From NCBI GenBank assembly GCA_951828515.1, contig OX639992.1, forward strand, positions 3,326,217 through 3,390,216: a stretch of DNA of 64,000 nt, written 5' to 3'. Under the pieces are notes generated by a model. That model made no database searches. It was not told where the DNA came from and saw nothing but the letters and a program-made list of their open reading frames with translations. Positions 23,931-32,646 of this stretch are shown one piece after another. Made by a program: the position numbers and the translations under genes. This DNA is from an uncultured Poribacteria bacterium. Lineage in GTDB: Bacteria > Poribacteria > WGA-4E > WGA-3G. Within the stretch, counting starts at the first letter, position 1. The number at the start of each line of letters is the position of its first letter.

Positions 23931-24614
23931 GTGACGCAGGCAATCCAACACATCACACAAAAAGACACGAATTATCCAACAGGATTGAGGCAGTATTTAA
24001 AAACGGAGACACCGGGAACGATCTGGACACGCGGGAGTGTTGACCTGTTACCTGGGCAAAACGCCACCTTAAACGGAGACCTCTGGGCGCTTTTCTGCTC
24101 CAGTAAATGCCCGGGAGAGATTATCCTGAAAGCGCATGACTTGGCACAAGAATTTAGAGAAGCAGGTATCCCAACGATCGGCGGGTATCACTCTCCAGTT
24201 GAGCAGGAGTGCCTACGCGTTTTACTACGTGGCTCACAGCCGATTCTCATAAGTCCGGCGCGGAGCATCGAAAACATGCGACTGAAATCGGCGTGGAAGG
24301 ATGCGTTGTCTGAGGAGCGTCTATTAATCCTATCTATTTTTGGGAGTCGCCATCAGCGATCAACAGCGGCATTGGCGCACCAACGCAACCTCTTTGTTGC
24401 AGCACTTGCGGACAAAATCTGTATTGCGCACGCTGCAGAGGATAGTAAGATTTTGGAATTTGCGCGGATAGTGTTGGCGTGGGGCAAACCCGTTTTTACC
24501 TTTGAAACACCAGCAAACGATTCACTTTTTCAACTTGGGGCGCGATGGATTCAAACGTCCCTATCGGAATTCCCTCCTACAGAAGGCCTAAATGACCCTA
24601 CAGAAAATAGATGA
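23931..24614 (+). CDS. DprA/Smf-like Rossmann-fold protein
   Basis: A 227-residue protein starting with GTG at 23931. It resembles a single-domain version of the DNA-processing protein DprA/Smf: a Rossmann-type core with IGGYHSPVEQECLRVLLRG, a loop with ILSIFGSRHQRSTAALAHQR, NLFVAALADKICIAHAAEDS and VLAWGKPVFTFETP. Full DprA is about 300-370 residues with additional SAM and winged-helix domains, which are missing here. It may bind single-stranded DNA or a nucleotide ligand (SLOG-superfamily fold), but transformation genes are not nearby. It is followed by a promoter, so it may be the last gene of the preceding unit. Confidence 0.7.
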   Translation: MTQAIQHITQKDTNYPTGLRQYLKTETPGTIWTRGSVDLLPGQNATLNGDLWALFCSSKCPGEIILKAHDLAQEFREAGIPTIGGYHSPVEQECLRVLLRGSQPILISPARSIENMRLKSAWKDALSEERLLILSIFGSRHQRSTAALAHQRNLFVAALADKICIAHAAEDSKILEFARIVLAWGKPVFTFETPANDSLFQLGARWIQTSLSEFPPTEGLNDPTENR

Positions 24615-24621
24615 GATAACT

Positions 24622-24650
24622 TTGACAATAATGTGGCATCGTGATACAAT
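24622..24650 (+). promoter_or_regulatory. sigma70-like promoter of the purF-purM unit
   Basis: TTGACA (24622-24627), 17-bp spacer, TACAAT (24645-24650), located 35 nt before the membrane-protein gene that begins the unit. Confidence 0.75.
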
Positions 24651-24684
24651 AGAATTAAGATTTTAAACAGAGAGTCGGGAGCGC

Positions 24685-25230
24685 ATGGAAACCAAAAATA
24701 ACATTACATTAACGTTTGGGCAAATTGTTGCGGGGAGTATCATCGGGCTGGTAGGTGGCTGGATTTGCCTGCTGATATTTGAGAAACTTATTTGGCAGTT
24801 ACTATTTGGGAATCGAGTCGACCACGGCTTCTGGGTCGGTTTATTTCTCCTTATCTCACTGAGCGTCACATACGGGGTTGTGATTGTAGGGGCAAGCACA
24901 GGGATCCGTTTTGTGAGTCAAAAATTTGGCACCGATATTCCTCTAAAACCACTTTGTTCGGGTGCATTTTTGGGACCCCCTGCTGTCGTCGGTTTGCTGG
25001 CACTGCTTAACGTTCCGTGGGAAATATTTGGCAGACCGAATCTGATCTTGGCATTGCTCCTTCCCGTTCTTAAAACACTTGCGTATATTATCTCATTACC
25101 GATGCGCGGATGGGTATACCTCGGTTTGCCAGTCGAAATCTGGTACATTCTTGCTGTTCCTATCGGTGCAATATTAGGATACAGGTTAACACCTGTAGAA
25201 AACATGGAAATGCGCGCAGAGCAGGCTTAA
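24685..25230 (+). CDS. multi-pass membrane protein of unknown function
   Basis: A 181-residue protein with about five hydrophobic segments (about residues 12-32, 48-70, 90-108, 118-136 and 147-165). No motif of a named family is recognised. It starts at the ATG 24685 just after a clear promoter and ends 72 bp before purF, so it is the first gene of the unit that contains purF and purM. Its role there is unknown. Confidence 0.7.
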   Translation: METKNNITLTFGQIVAGSIIGLVGGWICLLIFEKLIWQLLFGNRVDHGFWVGLFLLISLSVTYGVVIVGASTGIRFVSQKFGTDIPLKPLCSGAFLGPPAVVGLLALLNVPWEIFGRPNLILALLLPVLKTLAYIISLPMRGWVYLGLPVEIWYILAVPIGAILGYRLTPVENMEMRAEQA

Positions 25231-25302
25231 ATTCAGGAGAGTCGTCTTTAATGAACAATTGCGAAAATCCAAGCGTGCACGCTGGAGGTTTCACCCGTCA
25301 AA

Positions 25303-26712
25303 ATGCAATACGATGATAAACCAAAGGACGAATGCGGTGTGTTCGGCGTTTTCGGTCATCCAAAAGCGGTAGAGTTGACGTATTTAGGGTTACGCGCCCT
25401 TCAGCATCGAGGTCAGGAAAGTAGCGGTATTGTCGCATCGGATGGTGAGAAGTTCACATACCACCACGGTATGGGGCTCGTTCATTCTGTCTTCACCCCT
25501 GAGGCTTTAGCGGGACTGAAAGGGCATATCGCTATCGGACATAACCGGTATTCAACAGCAGGGGCAAGCACGCTTGAAAACGCGCAACCTTTGGTTCGGA
25601 ACTACAAGCAAGGTCCCCTGGCACTGGGTCATAATGGTAATCTCGTCAATGCGCCGCAAGTTCGGAATCATTTAGAGAATGCCGGTTCCATCTTTAGCAC
25701 GAGTTTGGATACTGAAGTCATTTTCCACTTGATAGCGCACTCGCGGAAGCAGGCGTTGGAATATAGAATTATTGACGCGCTGCGAAGTATTGAGGGTGCG
25801 TATTCATTTGTATGCATGGATAAAAACACACTCATAGGTGCCCGCGATGCCCACGGATTTCGACCGCTCTGGCTCGGTAAACTCGGTGAGGCATACGTGT
25901 TAACTTCGGAGACGTGTGCCTTTGATGTAATTGAGGCGGAACCGATACGTGAGGTGGAGCCAGGGGAGTTGATATTTACACGCTCCATACATCGGGGTGT
26001 CGAGTCATTTCGTTTTCATCAAAAACAATCACAATTATCACAGTGCATCTTTGAATATATCTATTTGGCGCGACCAGATAGTATGATGTTTGGGCAGAGT
26101 GTGAACAACACGCGTCGCGAATTCGGCAGGCAGCTCGCCCGCGAACACCCCGTTAAAGCAGATGTTGTTATCCCAGTGCCTGATTCTGCAACAATCGCTG
26201 CCCTCGGATATGCCGAGGAGTCTGGCATCCCCTTCGATTTAGGATTGTCTCGGAACACTTTTGTCGGTCGTTCTTTCATGAACCCGACGCAGGATATCCG
26301 GGAATTGATGGTGAAAGTGAAATTGAACCCAGTGCGTGACGTGCTGCGCGGCAAACGGGTTGTACTTGTAGATGACTCGATTATGCGAGGGACAAACAGC
26401 AGGAAACTCATCAAAATCGTTCGGCAAGGCGGCGCGACAGCTGTCCATCTCCGAATTGCGTCCCCTCCGAATAAATTCGCATGCTTCTATGGGGTAGACA
26501 CACCAACCCGTGGTGAATTAATTGCGAGTTCACATACAATTGAGGAAATTCGCAAATACATCCGTGCTGACAGTCTGGGGTATCTGAGTATTGAAGGACT
26601 GCTCCAATCAGTGGAAACACCTCAGGATTTTTGTACGACCTGTTTCGATGGAAAATATCCGATTCCATTTGTGGAAGAATCCTCACAACAACTCCCCTTA
26701 ATCGTAGATTAA
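25303..26712 (+). CDS. purF: amidophosphoribosyltransferase
   Basis: First committed enzyme of purine synthesis (PRPP + glutamine to phosphoribosylamine). The 469-residue protein has a ten-residue propeptide and then the catalytic Cys11 (DECGVFGVFGHP) of the class II glutaminase domain. The PRPP site VVLVDDSIMRGTNSRK is intact. Cysteines that match the four iron-sulfur ligands of the B. subtilis-type enzyme are seen in SQCIFEYIYLARPD, KFACFYGVD and FCTTCFDGKYP, so this is the Fe-S form. It lies in one unit with purM. Confidence 0.97.
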   Translation: MQYDDKPKDECGVFGVFGHPKAVELTYLGLRALQHRGQESSGIVASDGEKFTYHHGMGLVHSVFTPEALAGLKGHIAIGHNRYSTAGASTLENAQPLVRNYKQGPLALGHNGNLVNAPQVRNHLENAGSIFSTSLDTEVIFHLIAHSRKQALEYRIIDALRSIEGAYSFVCMDKNTLIGARDAHGFRPLWLGKLGEAYVLTSETCAFDVIEAEPIREVEPGELIFTRSIHRGVESFRFHQKQSQLSQCIFEYIYLARPDSMMFGQSVNNTRREFGRQLAREHPVKADVVIPVPDSATIAALGYAEESGIPFDLGLSRNTFVGRSFMNPTQDIRELMVKVKLNPVRDVLRGKRVVLVDDSIMRGTNSRKLIKIVRQGGATAVHLRIASPPNKFACFYGVDTPTRGELIASSHTIEEIRKYIRADSLGYLSIEGLLQSVETPQDFCTTCFDGKYPIPFVEESSQQLPLIVD

Positions 26713-26761
26713 ATCCGGTCTTAATATGGACTTGGAAGTGAGCCTCACAAGGGAAATTTTT

Positions 26762-27067
26762 ATGCAGTATAGACAACGTGGCAAACCGAAAAAACCGAGT
26801 CCGATAGGTACAGCGCAAGGCCGACATACGCTTATCTCCCTACTTGGGTGCGCAATTCTCGGCATGGTTTTGAGCAGAATTCTACCGTTCTTGATCGCGA
26901 AGTTGAGACCGAACATGAGAGCAGACGAGGCGGAAGAGATTGGTGTTCTCGTAGCTTTAGGCATAAGTGGTATCGTGTTAGTCGTTAGTCTCTTAAGACC
27001 GAGGAGAGACACTTCGCCCCTTCGTAGACAATTATTAAAGGAACAAGAAAAATCAGATGGCAGATAG
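26762..27067 (+). CDS. small two-segment membrane protein
   Basis: A 101-residue protein with two hydrophobic segments (about residues 25-46 and 60-80 of the chosen frame) and basic ends. A start at 26726 is possible, but the ATG at 26762 has AGGGA at proper distance. It overlaps the first bases of purM by 11 nt. No family is recognised. A link to purine synthesis is not implied by sequence. Confidence 0.6.
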   Translation: MQYRQRGKPKKPSPIGTAQGRHTLISLLGCAILGMVLSRILPFLIAKLRPNMRADEAEEIGVLVALGISGIVLVVSLLRPRRDTSPLRRQLLKEQEKSDGR

Positions 27068-28097
27068 AAAGCCTTCGACGTACGCCGATGCTGGCGTTTC
27101 ATTTGAAGCGGAATCCGAGGCAATATCACGGCTTAAACGCCTCGTTCGAACCACCTATCGACCTGAAGTTCTTAGTGATGTCGGCAGTTTCGGCGGGCTT
27201 TTTGCACTCAAAACCTATCAAGAACCGATTCTTGTTTCCAGTACGGATAGCGTTGGCACAAAACTAAAGGTCGCCTTTAAAGTCGGGCGACACGACACGG
27301 TCGGTTTTGATATTGTAGCACATTGCGGTAACGACATCGTCGTGCAGGGAGCAGAACCCCTCTTTTTTTTAGATTACATCGGTATTAGTAAGGTAGCACC
27401 TGCGGTAATTGAAGATATCGTAACAGGCCTCGCGTCGGGATGTCGAGAGATTGGTTGTGCCTTAATCGGTGGTGAAATCGCGGAGTTGTCAGATATTTAT
27501 ACACTCGGTGAATACGACTTGGTGGGGACGATTGTGGGGGCTGTTGAAAAAGCCGACGTGATTACCGGAGAGAAAATTGCGCCGGGAGATCAACTCATCG
27601 GTTTAGGGGCTGCGGGTTTACATACAAACGGCTTTACATTAGCTCGGCATATTCTGTTTGACAGGTGCGGTTACGGCGTAGACACCTATCTGCCCGAACT
27701 CTCCGCAACAGTCGGCGAAGCATTGCTTGCCTGCCACAAAAGTTACGTGAATTCTATTCTATCCCTTCGTAAAGTATGCGACATTAAAGGGCTTGCCCAT
27801 ATCACCGGAGGCGGTCTACCAGCAAATGTCGCGCGAATTCTCCCAGATGGATGTACTGCCTATATTCGGAACGGCGCATGGGAGATTCTACCTGTTTTCT
27901 CGTTTTTGCAGGCGAAAGGGGACGTTGAAGCGGCAGAAATGTACAGAGTTTTCAATATGGGAGTTGGGATGGTAGTGATAGTCGCGTCTGATGCCGTTGA
28001 TGTTGCTTTGGAGTCTCTTGAAGCGTCTGGAGAATCCGCTTATCGCATTGGTGAAGTAATCGCGGGAGAAAAGGGGGTACACGGTGTCCCTTCCTAG
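27057..28097 (+). CDS. purM: phosphoribosylformylglycinamidine cyclo-ligase
   Basis: AIR synthase, fifth step of purine synthesis (FGAM + ATP to AIR). 346 residues with the typical N-terminus STYADAGVSFEAESEAI, the DSVGTKLKVAFKVGRHDTVG phosphate-binding region, CGNDIVVQGAEPLFFLDYI, LIGGEIAELSDIY and AHITGGGLPANVARILP. Length is standard. The ATG at 27057 overlaps the preceding small membrane gene, and the gene's end overlaps the next gene by 14 nt, showing tight coupling. Confidence 0.97.
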   Translation: MADRKPSTYADAGVSFEAESEAISRLKRLVRTTYRPEVLSDVGSFGGLFALKTYQEPILVSSTDSVGTKLKVAFKVGRHDTVGFDIVAHCGNDIVVQGAEPLFFLDYIGISKVAPAVIEDIVTGLASGCREIGCALIGGEIAELSDIYTLGEYDLVGTIVGAVEKADVITGEKIAPGDQLIGLGAAGLHTNGFTLARHILFDRCGYGVDTYLPELSATVGEALLACHKSYVNSILSLRKVCDIKGLAHITGGGLPANVARILPDGCTAYIRNGAWEILPVFSFLQAKGDVEAAEMYRVFNMGVGMVVIVASDAVDVALESLEASGESAYRIGEVIAGEKGVHGVPS

Positions 28098-28848
28098 TAC
28101 AGACTCGCAGGCTGCCCCCACCTTTTTAGATGAAGCGGCCCTGCAAGAACTGACAGACTTGCTTGACGAAACGCATCCACAAGTAGCGTTGGCAGCATTC
28201 CAAAGTGTTGACGATAACGATGCCGCAGTGTTTTTAGTTATGTGTACGCACTTGAAAAGTGAATCCACAGGGGATGCGCTCGCCGCGCATGCGGGAAAAC
28301 TTTTTGCGCAACTACCTTTTGACAAACAGGTGAGTATTGCTGAGAAGGTGACGATGACAGAGACAGTTGACTCCGAACACGCGAGGCACATTTGGAATGA
28401 ACAGATCGCTCGGATTAAGGAAGCAATCCAAAAAACCGCCTTCTTGGGTGAAGGTACAGCGAATCTGGCAAAATTGTTATCATATCTGGGTATAATGGAA
28501 CAGAATGAATTGCTGGAAGCGTTAGGCGAGAAGCGACCTGGAGTGGTGGATAGTGTCTCTGAACGGCTGCTTACGTTTGAGGACTTGGAGAATCTGGAGG
28601 ATGAAGCGATCAGAACAATCTTACAAGTGCTGGACAAACCGACCTTAGCCCTTGCCCTACACAACGCTCCGGCTGCCGTACACGACCGATTTTTTGAAAA
28701 TATGTCGGCATCACAGGCAGAAGCCATTAAAGCAGAAACCGCTCAGCTCACATTTGAACAGACACAAATAGCCGACACAGCACGCCAGTCGGTTGTGAAC
28801 TTGGTTCGTAACTTCGCGGCAAAAGGCTTGCTAAAAATGGGCTTTTGA
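28084..28848 (+). CDS. FliG C-domain-like protein in a purine operon
   Basis: A 254-residue protein starting with GTG inside the end of purM. Its C-terminal 120 residues match the flagellar motor switch protein FliG middle/C-terminal region: ERLLTFEDLENLEDEAIRTI, LQVLDKPTLALALHNAP, VHDRFFENMSASQAEAIKAE, and an ending like the FliG QQEIVxxARRL helix (ARQSVVNLVRNFAAKGLL). The conserved DDR..IQ charge pattern of the torque helix is altered to EDEAIR, so the motor function is probably not kept. No flagellar gene lies in the window. A stand-alone FliG-like helical-repeat protein of unknown role is the best description. Confidence 0.7.
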   Translation: MSLPSTDSQAAPTFLDEAALQELTDLLDETHPQVALAAFQSVDDNDAAVFLVMCTHLKSESTGDALAAHAGKLFAQLPFDKQVSIAEKVTMTETVDSEHARHIWNEQIARIKEAIQKTAFLGEGTANLAKLLSYLGIMEQNELLEALGEKRPGVVDSVSERLLTFEDLENLEDEAIRTILQVLDKPTLALALHNAPAAVHDRFFENMSASQAEAIKAETAQLTFEQTQIADTARQSVVNLVRNFAAKGLLKMGF

Positions 28849-28921
28849 TTTATGGGTTCCTGACGTTTCGCGTAGGTCTTCGGTCGCGAGATACGGATTT
28901 TTGATGTAGCGTATTGCGCCA

Positions 28922-28952
28922 GGGCAGTCACAAGGACTGCCTTTAGACTTTT
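28922..28952. terminator. bidirectional intrinsic terminator
   Basis: GGCAGTC / GACTGCC (28923-28929 with 28935-28941), loop ACAAG, followed by a T-rich tract. It lies between the convergent FliG-like and TonB genes. Confidence 0.7.
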
Positions 28953-28967
28953 AAGATAGATAACCCA

Positions 28968-29921
28968 CTACTTGTCTTTAAGCGTAAAAGAGTAAGGGAT
29001 CTCAACCTGAAGGCTGATCGGGTTACCCCCTTTTGTGGCAGGACGGAAAGTTGTTTTCTTCAACGCTGCAATCGCCGCTTCCTCAAACCCAAACCCAATA
29101 TCTGTCTTCGCTATAATATCCTGAGGAATGCCCTTCTCATCGATGGTCGCCTGTAGGAGGACCTGACCCTCCTTGCCTGCCTTTGAGGCAGCTTCGGGAT
29201 ATTTGGGTTCCGCCTTGAACTTGTATTGTGGTCTAACGACGCCGGGTTCGCTCTCAAAATTAACGCTACCCAACCCAAGTGAATCATCGGGAGCAGGCGT
29301 GTCGAGTTTGTCGATCAGCGTTGGTGCCTCACGCTGTATCTCAAAACCGGGTGCCGTCGTTTGGGGTTCCACCGTCGTTGTGGGCTGTACAAAGTCGCGT
29401 TGGGTATCTATAAGTCGTGGTCCCTCATCAGAGCCGGGTGTTGTGAGGTCTCCCGTAGTTTCGGGACCCTGGTGGATTGCAAACGCATCATTCGATAACG
29501 GCTGGTCAGTGATAGTCGTCACTGGTCGTTGGATAACGAGTTTTTGCTGACTCTGTTTTGCCTGATTAAATTTCGGTGCTTCCCTACGTATGAACCGGCG
29601 TTTGGTTTTTGCATCTTCTGTGACGATACTAACATCAAACGTCTCTTGTTCAAGTTCAATCCGATCGACGATATAGAAGATACCGATGATAATCGCTATA
29701 AGGCCGTGAAACACCATTGCGACTGCAAACGCGACGGAACTCCGTCCAACGTGCATTTGTGTGATAGGATGCTTCGGTATATTCGTTTGTGCCGTAGAAA
29801 TGTTGTGCTGCTGGCTGGCATCAAGTGAAACCTTTTTCAATGCGACAAAACGTTTCGGTTTTTTTCGTTCTGCTCGGCGCTGCTGCATCTGACTGAGCAT
29901 ACCGGAAGTTCTACTATTCAT
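28968..29921 (-). CDS. tonB: TonB-family energy transducer
   Basis: A 317-residue protein with a basic cytoplasmic N-terminus, one membrane helix (about residues 60-85, AFAVAMVFHGLIAIIIGIFY) and a long periplasmic linker. A C-terminal TonB domain (about 230-315) reads EPKYPEAASKAGKEGQVLLQ, ATIDEKGIPQDI, AAIAALKKTTFRPATKGG and ends in VEIPYSFTLKD. The linker lacks the usual long Pro-Lys repeats. It energises outer-membrane receptors; two receptors lie downstream on the same strand 3-7 kb away. Its own promoter lies at 30083-30111. Confidence 0.92.
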   Translation of the reverse strand: MNSRTSGMLSQMQQRRAERKKPKRFVALKKVSLDASQQHNISTAQTNIPKHPITQMHVGRSSVAFAVAMVFHGLIAIIIGIFYIVDRIELEQETFDVSIVTEDAKTKRRFIRREAPKFNQAKQSQQKLVIQRPVTTITDQPLSNDAFAIHQGPETTGDLTTPGSDEGPRLIDTQRDFVQPTTTVEPQTTAPGFEIQREAPTLIDKLDTPAPDDSLGLGSVNFESEPGVVRPQYKFKAEPKYPEAASKAGKEGQVLLQATIDEKGIPQDIIAKTDIGFGFEEAAIAALKKTTFRPATKGGNPISLQVEIPYSFTLKDK

Positions 29922-30082
29922 CTGTGTTTCCTCCTATGAAAAAAAAAGAGGGATAGTCTTGGTCTCAGCATACTGCTCGTTCGTGTTTCCTATATTAAGA
30001 AGTCAACTAAAGTAAGTTTTACAAAAAATACCTAATGATTATTCGCAATTCATGAGCCTACTTTTACGGTAGGCATACTTTA

Positions 30083-30111
30083 ATTGTAACACATTTTCGG
30101 TTTTGTGTCAA
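30083..30111 (-). promoter_or_regulatory. sigma70-like promoter of tonB
   Basis: On the minus strand TTGACA (30106-30111), 17-bp spacer and TACAAT (30083-30088). A hairpin GCCTAC/GTAGGC (30056-30061 with 30069-30074) lies at the 5' end of the transcript, followed by a leader of about 155 nt. Confidence 0.75.
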
Positions 30112-30142
30112 TTTTTGTATTAAGGCAGTCTCGTTTCTCGGA

Positions 30143-32413
30143 TTATGGGTTCCACCAATATGTTACCTTCCCAACGACCGTCGAATCCAATAGACGCGAT
30201 CGAGTGGTGCCGTTGGTATCATACGTTTGATTGAAAACGAAGTAGAAATCGCTTCCTGGGCGATAGATATAATTGATGAGGAAGTTGGTGGATACAACAT
30301 TCGTATCGGCGTTCCATTGTGCAAATAGTTTTGCAAAGAGTCCCGTAGTGAAGGAATAGTCGAGTCGCCCTCTGAAAAGGTTGACGTAAACAGGACGCGG
30401 GTTTCCATCAGTGAAATACGCTGTGGGTAGGTTAACCACCTGATTAAGTTGATACTGGGCACTCACACTCAGATGACCGTTCGGTTTAACCGTGGTTTGT
30501 ATGTACGCCCTGCGCACTTCGCCATTGTAGAAATCTTCAAGACCACCACCGAGTGTTGTACTGATCGGACGGCTATCACTACTGGAGAGCCGTACACTAT
30601 ACGCGTTGAACGAGTAGTCACCTATCGGAATCTCTACGCCGTCCCTAAAATCGAAAACATCGTTCAGGCGTTCAAAACTGCGTCTCCCATTGAAAAGAAT
30701 ATAATCTCCAGAGTCAAATTCAAACCAGTTCGTGTAAGAAATGTTCCACTCTTCCAATTCGTTGTCGTGATTGAGAAGATAGTTAACCTCTGGACCGGTC
30801 CAAATTTGTCGGATTCCGAATCTTTGGGGCATCGGTACCCAGCGCATTTCACCACGGAATTGTCGGACACCGGTACGTCTGACATATCCGACTGCGGGGT
30901 TGAAATCCTCATCAATGTCGGTATACGAACCTTCCACACGAAACCGATTGCTCCGCCAATTGGAACCGATGTACCATGCATTATTTCGTCCAGAAGCATC
31001 CGGTTCAAACGTGCGAGACCACAGTCCTCGCACATCCACACTATCGTTGGGACGGTATTCAAAGTCGAAACCGCCTGCGCGATTGTAGTCGCCAATTTCG
31101 TCTTTATTGACAGCAATCATGCCAATGCGGGAACCCGAGGCGATGTCCTTCGTGATTCGCATTACAGAATAATTGGTGCGCGGGATGTCAAGTGGATCAT
31201 CTTCCGTATCAGCATCGTGGAATTCATCCGTCAAAACATTGAGGAACCCTACGCCGTAAGAACCGATCTTGCCACTCGTTTTTCCACCGAAGATAATCGG
31301 AATCGCGTTTCCTTCGGCAAGTCCAATGCGGCGGCTATAGAAAAGGAGCATCGGTGGCGGTCGGCGAAAACTGGTCCGTGGTATCCCAAAATCGAAGAGG
31401 CCAGCACCCTCCAAAAAGAACGGACGCTTTTCAGGGAAAAAGAGACTAAATCGGGTCAGGTTCACCTGTTCCTCATCAGCTTCAACCTGCGCGAAGTCAG
31501 TGTTATAAGTGATGTCTGCGGTGAGATTAGAGGTAATGCCGTATTTGACATCAGCACCAATCTTGAACTTGCCTTCGGTTTCAAGCCCTGTATCATCTTC
31601 GTTAATTTGGGTCACGCCGGGAAGGATGTATGGCAGCACTTCTAAGTTCCGAGAAGGGGCAATGCCTGAGAGCCCCGTAAGTCTTCCAAGGTTAGCAGTT
31701 CGGTACTTTGCCATGCCCCCATAAGATGCTGGAACGGGGACCCATATCATATCTTCTTGGTTTCGGGCGAGTTCACGACCGGTATTTATCCCCCATACTA
31801 TCTGATCGCTCTGCTTGAAACGAAGTTGACTAAATGGAATACTCAACTCGGAAGTCCAATAAGTATCGTTGATTTTCGATTTACATTCTACAACGGCGTC
31901 CCAATCCCTGTTAAGCGTGTCGCCACTGTTTGTTACGGCTCTGTCCTGTATCGCACCGAGAGCGTTCATGCGGAAAAAGAAGCCGCTCCGTTTGTCGTCG
32001 TATGTGTCCAATATCAGAAACACGGTGTCGTTGTCGTGCAAGTCGCGGGAATCACGGCGCATCTCATTCGCGACCAACTTTGATATCTCTGTATCGAAAC
32101 AGGTAAAGCCGAAATAGATGTTCTCGTTATCGTAAAGGATCCTAACTTCCATTGATTCAGAACCGATCTCGCCTTCATACGGTTCAATTTGCACAAACTC
32201 GTTGATTGGTTCGGCGTGTTTCCAATCCTCTTCCGTTAAATCACCATCAATCTCAATACTCTGGTAGGTGCGATATGCCTTAACTTGGTGATCGTGGGAT
32301 TCGGCGTGAACGTTGGTGACAACGGCGTGCAACAGCGTAATAAGGGATAGAGGAACTATGATCCATCGGGATTTCAGTGAAAGTGAAGAAGGTAGATAGT
32401 CGTCCAAAAACAT
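30143..32413 (-). CDS. DUF5916 outer-membrane protein with N-terminal CBM9-like domain
   Basis: A 756-residue secreted protein. A signal peptide (RWIIVPLSLITLLHAVVTNVHA) is followed by a carbohydrate-binding family 9-like beta domain (about 45-225, SIEIDGDLTEEDWKHAEPIN, DNENIYFGFTCFD). A DUF5916 beta-barrel part then has strand patterns ending in TYWWNP. The motif FFPEKRPFFLEGAGLFDFG is typical of this family. Start: ATG 32413 has AGGAGG only 2 nt upstream; the TTG two codons later (32407) has the better 8-nt spacing. Either leaves the signal peptide intact. A 787-codon longer frame is not supported. The role is unknown, probably glycan- or surface-related; it lies between tonB and two receptors. 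Confidence 0.85.
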   Translation of the reverse strand: MFLDDYLPSSLSLKSRWIIVPLSLITLLHAVVTNVHAESHDHQVKAYRTYQSIEIDGDLTEEDWKHAEPINEFVQIEPYEGEIGSESMEVRILYDNENIYFGFTCFDTEISKLVANEMRRDSRDLHDNDTVFLILDTYDDKRSGFFFRMNALGAIQDRAVTNSGDTLNRDWDAVVECKSKINDTYWTSELSIPFSQLRFKQSDQIVWGINTGRELARNQEDMIWVPVPASYGGMAKYRTANLGRLTGLSGIAPSRNLEVLPYILPGVTQINEDDTGLETEGKFKIGADVKYGITSNLTADITYNTDFAQVEADEEQVNLTRFSLFFPEKRPFFLEGAGLFDFGIPRTSFRRPPPMLLFYSRRIGLAEGNAIPIIFGGKTSGKIGSYGVGFLNVLTDEFHDADTEDDPLDIPRTNYSVMRITKDIASGSRIGMIAVNKDEIGDYNRAGGFDFEYRPNDSVDVRGLWSRTFEPDASGRNNAWYIGSNWRSNRFRVEGSYTDIDEDFNPAVGYVRRTGVRQFRGEMRWVPMPQRFGIRQIWTGPEVNYLLNHDNELEEWNISYTNWFEFDSGDYILFNGRRSFERLNDVFDFRDGVEIPIGDYSFNAYSVRLSSSDSRPISTTLGGGLEDFYNGEVRRAYIQTTVKPNGHLSVSAQYQLNQVVNLPTAYFTDGNPRPVYVNLFRGRLDYSFTTGLFAKLFAQWNADTNVVSTNFLINYIYRPGSDFYFVFNQTYDTNGTTRSRLLDSTVVGKVTYWWNP

Positions 32414-32646
32414 TGCCTCCTTTCGAGAAAGAGATGTGATTAATATATAACCCAAGTTGTTACTTAGGTTTAGACAGACATACACCGTTTTTGATTGCAA
32501 ATACAAAGAATTTTCTCTAATTCTGGTGTGCTGCGGTGCCCTGCCTCTCTAATTTTTGTTTTCTATAAGGTGGTAACTTAAGGTTAATATATAGACGCAA
32601 AAGGAAGCAAAGTGGAGTAAATAAAATTTAAATTCGGATGGGTTTA

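Noticed and set aside
30449-31645. 398-codon open frame on the plus strand opposite the DUF5916 gene
   Set aside because: Antisense shadow of a long barrel gene; no ribosome site, no recognisable motif, composition of a shadow frame.
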